Assembly: GCA_022510865.1 (NCBI GenBank)
Contig: JAFLSQ010000011.1
Span: 1-59,216 of the forward strand
Direction of reading: 5' to 3'
Source: Treponema sp.
GTDB taxonomy: Bacteria; Spirochaetota; Spirochaetia; Treponematales; Treponemataceae
DNA: 59,216 nucleotides
Shown: in pieces, positions 52,987 through 59,216 of the stretch
Layout of the letters: the number at the start of each line of letters is the position of its first letter
Position numbering within the stretch: position 1 is the stretch's first letter
Made by a program: the position numbers and the translations under genes
Notes under the pieces: generated by a model
What the model was told of the DNA's origin: nothing
Databases searched by the model: none
The model's input: only the letters and a program-made list of their open reading frames with translations

Positions 52987-54014
52987 AAAAAGAGTTTTCA
53001 ACAGGAAAAATGCGTAGTATAATGTGCTCACTCGAAATGCTGTTTGGTTCTAAAAGTGCGACAATTACGGTTCTCTCTCTCTGCGGATTTTTTGTGGGCA
53101 TCTTTGCGGCAGTCGCCGTTTTGTTTGCCGGCAGCAGAATCAACGGGCGAAAAGCGGTGGGCGGTTTTGAGAGCGCTCATGCCCCGGAGTTCGACGGCAG
53201 TTTGTCATCTCTGATTGCCAGCATTGATGATGCCGGCGACCCTCCCGTGATTTCTGCGCAGTCTGACGGCGACTCCGTGATTACTTACCAGACATACCGC
53301 GTGAAATCCGGGGATATGATTGGCTTCATCGCCGATGCCTTTGACGTGACACAGGACACAATAATCAGCGTGAACAACATAAAGCAGTCCAGACTGATTC
53401 AGCCGGGCCAGTATCTTAAAATCCCGTCCATGCCGGGAATCGTCTACACCGTGAAAAAAGACGGCGAGACCGCGCAATCCATCGCCGAGAAATTTGATGT
53501 GAACGCCGACAAATGCGCGCTCGTGAATTTCTTGCAGCCGACTGATTCGCTTGTTGCCGGAACATCGCTTTTTATTCCGGATGCTGCGCTTGACTGGGCG
53601 ACAAGGCAGGAAATCAACGGGGATTTGTTCCACAAGCCGCTTCGCGCGCGTTACTGGCTCTCCTCAAATTACGGATGGCGAGACTCTCCGTTTGCCACGG
53701 GAAAACGCACGTTCCACAGCGGAATTGACATGGCGGTTGGCAAGGGCACACCGATTTATGCCGCGCTTGCGGGAACTGTCGTTGCCGCCGGATATGACAC
53801 CACTTACGGAAATTACGTGATTATTGAGCATCATTCGGGCTATCGCTCGCTTTACGGTCACATGGAAAGGATTGCTTGCAGAAAAGGCAACGTTGTTTAC
53901 AATTCCACAGTGATTGGCTATGTCGGAAGCACCGGAATGAGCACCGGCCCGCATCTGCATTTCACAGTTTACAAAAACGGCAAGACAGTCAATCCGCTTA
54001 CTGTTCTGAACTAG
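52983..54014 (+). CDS. LysM/M23 family peptidoglycan endopeptidase
   Basis: An exported peptidoglycan hydrolase or its activator. A single N-terminal membrane helix (about 26-50) precedes two LysM repeats (YRVKSGDMIGFIADAFDVTQDTIISVNNI and YTVKKDGETAQSIAEKFDVNADKCALVNF), then a LytM/M23 domain with zinc ligands His in HSGIDMAVG and the late GPHLHFTVYKNG. Metal ligands look complete, so the enzyme is likely active. The first ATG at 52983 overlaps the rlmE stop. A TATAAT (53018-53023) with TTTTCA 17 bases before it would favour ATG 53037 for a separate short transcript. Confidence 0.9.
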   Translation: MKKEFSTGKMRSIMCSLEMLFGSKSATITVLSLCGFFVGIFAAVAVLFAGSRINGRKAVGGFESAHAPEFDGSLSSLIASIDDAGDPPVISAQSDGDSVITYQTYRVKSGDMIGFIADAFDVTQDTIISVNNIKQSRLIQPGQYLKIPSMPGIVYTVKKDGETAQSIAEKFDVNADKCALVNFLQPTDSLVAGTSLFIPDAALDWATRQEINGDLFHKPLRARYWLSSNYGWRDSPFATGKRTFHSGIDMAVGKGTPIYAALAGTVVAAGYDTTYGNYVIIEHHSGYRSLYGHMERIACRKGNVVYNSTVIGYVGSTGMSTGPHLHFTVYKNGKTVNPLTVLN

Positions 54015-54019
54015 CCGCT

Positions 54020-54048
54020 TTGACAGCGCGGAAAGTATGAATTATACT
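54020..54048 (+). promoter_or_regulatory. Leaderless-type promoter of the lipase-like gene
   Basis: -35 TTGACA (54020-54025), 17 bases, -10 TATACT (54043-54048), 6 bases, ATG at 54055. There is no Shine-Dalgarno, and an in-frame ATG at 54037 lies inside this promoter. Confidence 0.85.
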
Positions 54049-54054
54049 GACCGT

Positions 54055-55278
54055 ATGTCAGAAAAATCATTTGAATTATCCGCAAAGTCTGGTGAGGCAG
54101 TCATCTTGCGCAGCGTGTTTTTCCGCACCAGACTAATTTTGCCTCTGATGATTTCTGCCTTGCTTTTCCTCTCATGCGCATCAAGCAAAAAAGACATGGT
54201 TCCGCTCTCAAAAAACGAGTGGCGCACAAATCACACCTATGTTTTCGTGCACGGGCTTTCGGGCTGGGGGCACTACGATTTTGTGAACAAGCTCTTTCCC
54301 TACTGGGGGATGAAAAACGGCTCGCTCATCAAGACGCTGAACAAAGCGGGCTTTGCGGCGGCGGACGCTTCTGTTGCCCCGCAGGGAAGCGCGTGGGACA
54401 GGGCGTGCGAGCTTTACGCGCAGCTTTCAGGCACAGTGACCGACTACGGCGCGGAGCATTCAGCGCGGTGCGGTCATGCGCGGTTCGGCCGCGACTTCTC
54501 CAGAAATCCGCTCATAAATCACTGGGATGACGAGCACAAAATAAATCTTCTGGGGCACTCGTTCGGCGGAGTGACCGTGCGGCTTCTGGCCCATCTGATG
54601 GCGGAAGGCTCGCAGGCGGAGCGCGATGCCACGAATCCCGATGATTTAAGCCCTCTTTTTGCGGGCGGTCATGCCTCATGGATTTACTCCGTTACAACGC
54701 TTGCCGCTCCTCACAACGGAACATCGGCCTATCACATTCCGGACGAGAATCCCGGGGAGAAGACAAGGATGCAGAAAGCGATGGACAAGCACAACGCTCC
54801 CAAGGACGACGGCAGGGCGGATTACGACAACGCGGCGTTCGATATGCACGTTCAGAACGCCGGGGAAATCAACCGGTGGCTCTCGACTCTGGGCGGCGCG
54901 TATTATTTTTCTTTTGCGTGCAGGGCGACTGTTCCGGACGAGGAGGGGAATCAAATCCCCGAGGAAGAGATAATGGAAAGCCTTTTCCAGAGGTCGTCCC
55001 GCAGGATGGGCGCGTTCGAGGGCACTTCCCCGGACGGCGTTGTGTTCGGCAAGGAATGGCAGGAGAACGACGGACTTGTGAACACCGTCTCCGCAAAATC
55101 CCCGGACTTTGCCCCAAGAAAAGACTTCTCGTGGGATGACGGCACTGCGGAGAGGGGCGTGTGGCTTGTGATGCCCGTGTACCACGGCGACCACATGTCG
55201 TTGCAGGGCGGCCTCACCATCAAAAATCCCGTGGCGGACTTTTACATGAGGCACTTGGACATGATAAACCGGCTGTAG
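54055..55278 (+). CDS. Lipase-like lipoprotein, alpha/beta hydrolase
   Basis: A 407-residue protein close to the family I.5/I.6 lipases of Gram-positive bacteria. The signal LILPLMISALLFLSC ends in a lipobox Cys, so it is a lipoprotein. The core has TYVFVHGLSGWGHYDFVNKLFPYWG (oxyanion region), the nucleophile LLGHSFGGVTVRLL, VTTLAAPHNGTSAYHI and a late NDGLVNTVSAKSP. The catalytic Asp and His appear in later blocks (PVYHGDHMSLQGG). Substrates could be triglycerides or phospholipids of the host or diet. The chosen ATG follows the promoter rule, not the upstream one. Confidence 0.85.
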   Translation: MSEKSFELSAKSGEAVILRSVFFRTRLILPLMISALLFLSCASSKKDMVPLSKNEWRTNHTYVFVHGLSGWGHYDFVNKLFPYWGMKNGSLIKTLNKAGFAAADASVAPQGSAWDRACELYAQLSGTVTDYGAEHSARCGHARFGRDFSRNPLINHWDDEHKINLLGHSFGGVTVRLLAHLMAEGSQAERDATNPDDLSPLFAGGHASWIYSVTTLAAPHNGTSAYHIPDENPGEKTRMQKAMDKHNAPKDDGRADYDNAAFDMHVQNAGEINRWLSTLGGAYYFSFACRATVPDEEGNQIPEEEIMESLFQRSSRRMGAFEGTSPDGVVFGKEWQENDGLVNTVSAKSPDFAPRKDFSWDDGTAERGVWLVMPVYHGDHMSLQGGLTIKNPVADFYMRHLDMINRL

Positions 55279-55437
55279 GCAGGGCGGCATATAAGGCGGA
55301 TTTTCTATGCGGCAAGCGGATTGCCATGCCGTCTTTGCCGCCAATGCGTCCTTTGCGGGAGTGTTTTTATTTCCATGCGAACCAGAATGTAATGTTTCGG
55401 GAATTGTCCGCGCTCATCTGCGCCCTTCCGTTAAAAT

Positions 55438-55556
55438 CTCTTAGTGTTTCAGTTAAAAACTCTAAGAGATTTGGTTAAAAACGCTAAGGGATTTGTATAA
55501 AAACCCTAAGAGATTTTACCTAAAACTCTTAGAGTTTTTGCCCAAAACAATAACTG
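55438..55556. repeat. Phased array of six CTCTAAGAG-type sites, 22-bp period
   Basis: Near-palindromic 9-mers start at 55438 (CTCTTAGTG), 55460 (CTCTAAGAG), 55482 (CGCTAAGGG), 55504 (CCCTAAGAG), 55526 (CTCTTAGAG) and 55548 (CAATAACTG), each exactly 22 bp apart. The intervals begin with ATTT or GTTT and end in AAAA. The 9-mer is palindromic around its centre in the best copies. It is not coding because 22 is not a multiple of 3. 55279-55437 shows nothing else. Confidence 0.8.
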
Positions 55557-55626
55557 TTTTTAACGCCATGCCCGCACGGACGGATGTATTGCCTCTTGTT
55601 CCGCAGAAAATGCCCCGAAACGACAG

Positions 55627-55655
55627 AGACCGCGCGAAGCGCGGTCTATCTTTTT
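55627..55655 (+). terminator. Terminator downstream of the phased array
   Basis: Perfect 9-bp stem AGACCGCGC/GCGCGGTCT, loop GAA, then ATCTTTTT. It lies 350 bases after the lipase gene. Confidence 0.85.
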
Positions 55656-55830
55656 AACGTCCGTTAAATCTGGAAAAACTGTAATTTAATTATAAGCCAA
55701 AAAATCAGAAAAACAAGCGAAAAATCGTGGGATTTGGGCGATTTTCTGGCGATTTCCGTGGATTTTCACGTCGAGCCGGGCAATCTGCGTGTTCTCCGAT
55801 TGTTCGATTTTAACGGAGGTTAAATCTGGA
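55652..55830. repeat. Two copies of a 23-bp TTTAAC-GTTAAA repeat
   Basis: 55652-55674 and 55808-55830 match at 20 of 23 positions: TTTTAACG, three variable bases, then GTTAAATCTGGA. Each is an inverted repeat (TTTAAC/GTTAAA). The second copy ends 26 bases before the small lipoprotein ATG, so it could be an operator. The 133 bases between are AT-rich with no gene. Confidence 0.6.
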
Positions 55831-55856
55831 CAGAAATCATGTCTTAGGAGGACAAA

Positions 55857-56360
55857 ATGAAAAAATTGAAGAAGGTTTGGATGCTCGCGCTTTTGGCGGC
55901 GGGCTTTGCGATGGTGCTTGGATGTAGCAATGGCAGTTCTGATTCGTCAAATAATGATGATGATCCGCCAGCGGCTAATGTGCCAGGCGAAAAAGTGTTT
56001 GTGGAAAACGCTGAGGGTCTTGAAAACTGTAGCGTGTTAGCAAAGTATGATGATCTTAAAGCTGTTTATGACGAACACCAGGATGCGACGCTTGTGCTTG
56101 TTGTGAAAAATACTGCCGATGCGAGCCGAACAGGGTGGGGATGTGGTCCAATATATACTTCAACAGACCCGAATGATGCATATAATACGAAAGATGTAAC
56201 TTTGCTTGAAGACTATAAGCCAGAAAATCTGGACGCAGGCGGAACAGAAGAGATTCCTTGTGCTTTGAAAACTGTTATGGGAGTCATCAAAGAAGGTGGC
56301 TGTGTATCTTTTAATTTGTATAATGGAATTGTTGCTATAAAAGCATACGCAAAATGGTAA
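55857..56360 (+). CDS. Small lipoprotein, unknown function
   Basis: I do not recognise the mature domain. The signal MKKLKKVWMLALLAAGFAMVLGC ends in the lipobox VLGC. An Asn/Asp/Ser-rich linker (SNGSSDSSNNDDDPP) follows and then a beta-rich domain of about 115 residues with four Cys (NCSVL, WGCGP, IPCAL, GGCVSF) that could form disulfides, and aromatic residues typical of exposed sugar- or protein-binding folds. Perfect AGGAGG Shine-Dalgarno 6 bases before the ATG. A terminator follows. It may be a surface protein. Confidence 0.75.
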   Translation: MKKLKKVWMLALLAAGFAMVLGCSNGSSDSSNNDDDPPAANVPGEKVFVENAEGLENCSVLAKYDDLKAVYDEHQDATLVLVVKNTADASRTGWGCGPIYTSTDPNDAYNTKDVTLLEDYKPENLDAGGTEEIPCALKTVMGVIKEGGCVSFNLYNGIVAIKAYAKW

Positions 56361-56382
56361 TCTGCTAGCAATCCAGCACAAA

Positions 56383-56430
56383 AGCCCGCCGGTTAGTTTG
56401 CGCGTCAAGCAATCGGCGGGCTGTTTATTT
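56383..56430 (+). terminator. Terminator of the small lipoprotein gene
   Basis: 12-bp stem AGCCCGCCGGTT/AATCGGCGGGCT with one wobble, followed by GTTTATTT. Confidence 0.75.
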
Positions 56431-56544
56431 GCCGTTTTTGCTCCGGGGGCAGCATGGCAATCGCAGGGAATTGCGGGAAATCTGCCGGGCTTGAAATCGG
56501 GGCATAAAATCGTTTAATTAGGGCGCAATAACTTCATTAAAATA

Positions 56545-56573
56545 ATGACGTGTTCTGGTTTTTGGTGTATAAT
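56545..56573 (+). promoter_or_regulatory. Leaderless-type promoter of the HAD gene
   Basis: ATGACG (56545-56550) as a weak -35, 17 bases, TATAAT (56568-56573), 6 bases, GTG at 56580. Confidence 0.6.
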
Positions 56574-56579
56574 ATTACA

Positions 56580-57278
56580 GTGGATAAATTGGATGTCAGT
56601 ACAATCAAGGGGGTCGCTTTTGACATTGACGGGACGCTTTACCGCACGTGGAAGCTGAACGTCCGGATGTCCTTTTATTTTTTGCGCCACTGTTTTTTCT
56701 TCCTCAAATACGGCCTTGTGCGGAACATCATGCACCGCGCCGGCACTCTGCCGGATTTTGTGCAGGTTCAGGCGGATGAGATGGCCAAGAAACTGCGCAC
56801 AACACCGCAGGAGGCAAGGGCGCGCATGGACAAGGTGATTTACAAAGGCCTTGAGAAATATTTCAGGAAAATAAAGCCCTGCGGCGGTTCGGTGGAATTC
56901 ATCCGCAGGCTTAAAGCCGATGGATATAAACTTGCCCTGCTCTCTGATTTTCCGCCGGAACAGAAAGGCGATGTCTGGGGCATCAAAGATTTGTGCGATT
57001 TTATTATCGGGTCGGAGGAGGCAGGCGCGCTCAAACCATCACTGACTCCGTTCAGAAAACTTGCGGAAGGAATGGCGCTTCCTCCCGAACAGATTCTTTA
57101 CGTCGGCAACAGCCACAAATATGATGTTGTGGGGTCTAAGAACGCGGGGATGAAATCCGCATGGCTGATTTCTCCTGTGGCGCGGTTTTTCGGCAGGAAA
57201 TCGGAGATTGCCGATTTTACTTTCTGCCATTACAATCAGCTGGCAGAAAATTTTTTTGAGGATTACGACAGAAATTAG
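56580..57278 (+). CDS. HAD family hydrolase
   Basis: A haloacid-dehalogenase-type phosphatase of 232 residues. Motif I KGVAFDIDGTLYRTW has the DxD nucleophile. Motif II is LALLSDFPPEQKG and motif III/IV FRKLAEGMALPPEQILYVGNSHKYDVVGSKNAG. A helical cap sits between I and II. The substrate is unknown. The usual ATG-first choice at 56550 would put the promoter inside the gene. GTG at 56580 lies 6 bases after TATAAT and begins VDKLDVSTIKGVAFD, so I choose it. Confidence 0.82.
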   Translation: MDKLDVSTIKGVAFDIDGTLYRTWKLNVRMSFYFLRHCFFFLKYGLVRNIMHRAGTLPDFVQVQADEMAKKLRTTPQEARARMDKVIYKGLEKYFRKIKPCGGSVEFIRRLKADGYKLALLSDFPPEQKGDVWGIKDLCDFIIGSEEAGALKPSLTPFRKLAEGMALPPEQILYVGNSHKYDVVGSKNAGMKSAWLISPVARFFGRKSEIADFTFCHYNQLAENFFEDYDRN

Positions 57279-57300
57279 TTTATAAAACGGGTGGGGAAAA

Positions 57301-59216
57301 ATGGATTTACCAATTTTACTGATTGCAACTCTCATTTCTATTGTCGTTTCGCTTGGAATAGCGATTTATTTTCGTGGAATCGACAAAAACAACAGTTCTC
57401 TGGACAAAATCAGGAAGTACGCGGACTCGCGCGAGAGTGAACTTGACAAGAAATATCGGAAAATCCAGTCGGAGTTTGATATGCTGAACGCCGAGTTTAC
57501 CAGCAACACGACCCACGCCGCCGCCGCGGTGAAGCGTCTGGAGCAGCAGAACGCGGAATTCAATGAGAAAATGAAGACTTTCAATCAGAGCATAAATTCC
57601 GTGCAGTCAATCAAAAAGCAGATTGACGGCTATGCCGAGATTCTGAAAGATTTGAATGAGATGACCGCCCAGGTTGAGGAGAATCTTGACCGGATTCGCA
57701 AGGAAAGCAAGGTTGTTGATAATCTCACTGTGCGCTTGGACAAAAATCGTCATGACATCGAGCTGATTGGCAAGCGCATTCCTGATATTGTGGATAAATT
57801 TTCTGAGGAGAACACGAAGCAGCTTGAGACTGTGCGCACAAGGCTTCTGAATCAGTATGAGGATTATGCTGTGGGTCTTGAGTCAAAAATCAAGGAGGCG
57901 CAGAGGGCTGCTGATGACACGCTTGTGTCAATCCGTCAGAGGATTCAGTCGGCTTATGACGAGGCTTCCAAGCAGGCGGATTCTCTGGAGAACACCGCGT
58001 TTGAGCATTTGAGCGAGCAGGCTCAGCGCCGCTCCGACGCATACATGAAAGAGCTGCGCGAGCTGACTGACGCGCTGCAAAAAGAGCTTGAGAATCAGTT
58101 CGGGGCGGCATCCGCAAAAATTAATGAGCGGTTCAGCACTCTGGAGACGGGAATGAACGAGCGGTCCGAGGCAATAAAATCGGCTTTTAACGCGAAGACT
58201 GAGGAGGCGGAGAAGTCTTACAAATCCGCAGAGTCAAAGTTTGTGGTGGACGCGAAGGCCTCAATGGACAAAATGCAGGGCGATTTGCTGAAAAAATTCT
58301 CTGCCGCAGAGACCAGTTTTTCGGAGAAAATCAGGGAGCTTAAGGAAAAATACATTCAGATGCTCGATTCGGTTTCGGGCAAGAACAGCGACCTCATCGC
58401 AAAAATTACGGAGCGTTTTGAAGCAGACCAGAAAAAACTTGATGATAAATACGGCGCACAGATTTCTGCCGTGCTCAGCAAGAACGACAACAACTACGAG
58501 AGCCTGACACAGAAGTTCGAGGGAGACCTGGAGCGGTTCCGAGAGCGATACACGAGCGAGTTCGATGGGGCGGTAGCGGCGAGCGGGGAGCGAATGGAGA
58601 GCTTCCGGCGAGAGCTGGAGGAGGAGCACCGGCGGCTTCTGGAGGAGTTCGGCGAGCGTGTCGCGGGAGCGCGAGAGGAGAGCGAGCGGCGGATAGCGCA
58701 GTGGAGCAGCGAGAGCGGCGAGCAGATAGAGCGTATGGCGAGCGAGAGCGGGGCGCGTATAGAGGAGTGCGGGGCTGAGACGCGGCGGCTGATAGAGGAG
58801 CTTAGCGAGCGGACTGAGGCGCGGATAGAGGAGGTGCGCAGCGGAGCGAGCGAGCGGATGCGAGGGCTTGAGGCAGAGACGAGCGGGCAGCTCGCGGAGA
58901 TCGGGCGGCTGCGTGAGCGTTGCGGGAGCGAGCTCGCAGGACTGGAGGCGGAGCTGCGCGAGCGCACGGAGCAGTACGCGCGTGATTTGCAGAAATACCA
59001 CGCTGACATCGCGGCTGTGCTCAGCAAGAACGACAACAACTACGAGAGCCTGACGCAGAAGTTCGAGGGAGACCTGGAGCGGTTCCGCGAGCGATACACG
59101 AGCGAGTTCGATGGGGCAGTGGCGGCGAGCGGAGAGCGGATGGAGAGCTTCCGGCGAGAGCTGGAGGAGGAGCACCGGCGGCTTCTGGAGGAGTTCGGCG
59201 AGCGTGTCGCGGGAGC
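57301..59216 (+). CDS. Long membrane-anchored coiled-coil protein with tandem repeats (partial, 3' end beyond window)
   Basis: An open frame from ATG 57301 (Shine-Dalgarno GGTGGGG) to the window end with no stop: at least 638 residues. An N-terminal helix (LPILLIATLISIVVSLGIAIYF) anchors it; the rest is almost all charged coiled coil (KYRKIQSEFD..., RRELEEEHRRLLEEFGERV). It resembles the spirochete long coiled-coil (SpiroCoCo-like) family, a tentative link. From residue 391 (58471) a 182-codon unit starts; a second copy begins at 59017. GC and codon choice shift sharply there (AGC, GAG, CGG). A long minus-strand frame here is a by-product. Confidence 0.85.
   Translation, partial: MDLPILLIATLISIVVSLGIAIYFRGIDKNNSSLDKIRKYADSRESELDKKYRKIQSEFDMLNAEFTSNTTHAAAAVKRLEQQNAEFNEKMKTFNQSINSVQSIKKQIDGYAEILKDLNEMTAQVEENLDRIRKESKVVDNLTVRLDKNRHDIELIGKRIPDIVDKFSEENTKQLETVRTRLLNQYEDYAVGLESKIKEAQRAADDTLVSIRQRIQSAYDEASKQADSLENTAFEHLSEQAQRRSDAYMKELRELTDALQKELENQFGAASAKINERFSTLETGMNERSEAIKSAFNAKTEEAEKSYKSAESKFVVDAKASMDKMQGDLLKKFSAAETSFSEKIRELKEKYIQMLDSVSGKNSDLIAKITERFEADQKKLDDKYGAQISAVLSKNDNNYESLTQKFEGDLERFRERYTSEFDGAVAASGERMESFRRELEEEHRRLLEEFGERVAGAREESERRIAQWSSESGEQIERMASESGARIEECGAETRRLIEELSERTEARIEEVRSGASERMRGLEAETSGQLAEIGRLRERCGSELAGLEAELRERTEQYARDLQKYHADIAAVLSKNDNNYESLTQKFEGDLERFRERYTSEFDGAVAASGERMESFRRELEEEHRRLLEEFGERVAG
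58471..59216 (+). repeat. 546-bp tandem repeat inside the coiled-coil gene
   Basis: Unit 1 starts at 58471, unit 2 at 59017 and is cut at 59216. The 200 comparable bases differ at 6 positions, all synonymous, so the protein is identical over the visible overlap (starting at the VLSKNDNNYESL stretch). More copies may follow beyond the window. Confidence 0.9.

Noticed and set aside
55438..55556. Integron attC or transposon end cluster
   Set aside because: No integrase or transposase, no long stem pair; only short phased palindromes.
58261..59175. 304-codon minus-strand frame with repeated Leu/Arg stretches
   Set aside because: Complement of the coiled-coil repeats, which lack reverse stop codons because of AGC/GAG/CGG bias.

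Overview
The window looks like chromosomal DNA of a saccharolytic Treponema-type spirochete. I infer this from the gene families (a spirochete-style long coiled-coil protein, an FlhG/MinD-like ATPase, many lipoproteins, a Cys-less PurF-like protein), from moderate G+C, and from tRNAs without encoded CCA. No species was identified by comparison. There is no prophage, insertion sequence or CRISPR array, so the accessory interest lies mostly in the non-coding DNA.

Layout. 1-70 is the 3' end of a 5S rRNA. 298-3314 (minus) carries uppP, lgt and a MinD/ParA-like ATPase. 3415-7705 (plus) runs ctpA, rsmE, a WecG-like glycosyltransferase and a sigma-54-activator-like AAA protein. recQ, tRNA-Leu and comM follow. 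11650-18114 (plus) groups an alpha-toroid glycosidase, ppx/gppA, ppk1 and a GH130 mannoside phosphorylase. 18115-18774 is gene-free and holds a phased repeat array. 18775-21730 (minus) holds purF-like, acyP, an M15 peptidase and a TfoX-like gene. Next come a small unknown gene, a permease, ychF, an HD-GYP gene and era (minus), then glgX and glgP (plus). 32229-35355 is a DMT exporter plus a polar amino acid ABC operon. Then come a FAD oxidoreductase, an FNT channel and the fluoride channel crcB (minus), then tRNA-Ser, SRP RNA, a large GH2 glycosidase, gdhA and tRNA-Val. 44289-50216 holds a Gfo/Idh gene, gatCA, a YgjV-like gene and a membrane adenylate cyclase. 50377-57278 holds yitT, an S1-domain gene, rlmE, a LysM/M23 peptidase, a lipase-like lipoprotein, a second phased array, a small lipoprotein and a HAD gene. 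57301 to the end is a coiled-coil gene that runs off the window with a 546-bp internal tandem repeat.

How the genes work together. Glycogen breakdown (glgX, glgP), mannoside phosphorolysis (GH130), a beta-glycosidase (GH2) and polyphosphate turnover (ppk1, ppx) fit a carbohydrate fermenter. uppP, lgt, the M15 and M23 peptidases and ctpA serve the envelope. The HD-GYP protein and the adenylate cyclase add nucleotide signalling.

Main observations. (1) At sixteen genes a promoter -10 element ends exactly 6 or 7 bases before the start codon, with no Shine-Dalgarno sequence. This predicts leaderless mRNAs for most first-in-operon genes, while other genes keep Shine-Dalgarno sequences. (2) Two gene-free stretches hold six-unit arrays of near-palindromic 9-10-mers spaced 22 (or 22-23) bp apart, with different cores. 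(3) The terminal coiled-coil gene has near-identical 546-bp repeats whose visible differences are all synonymous.
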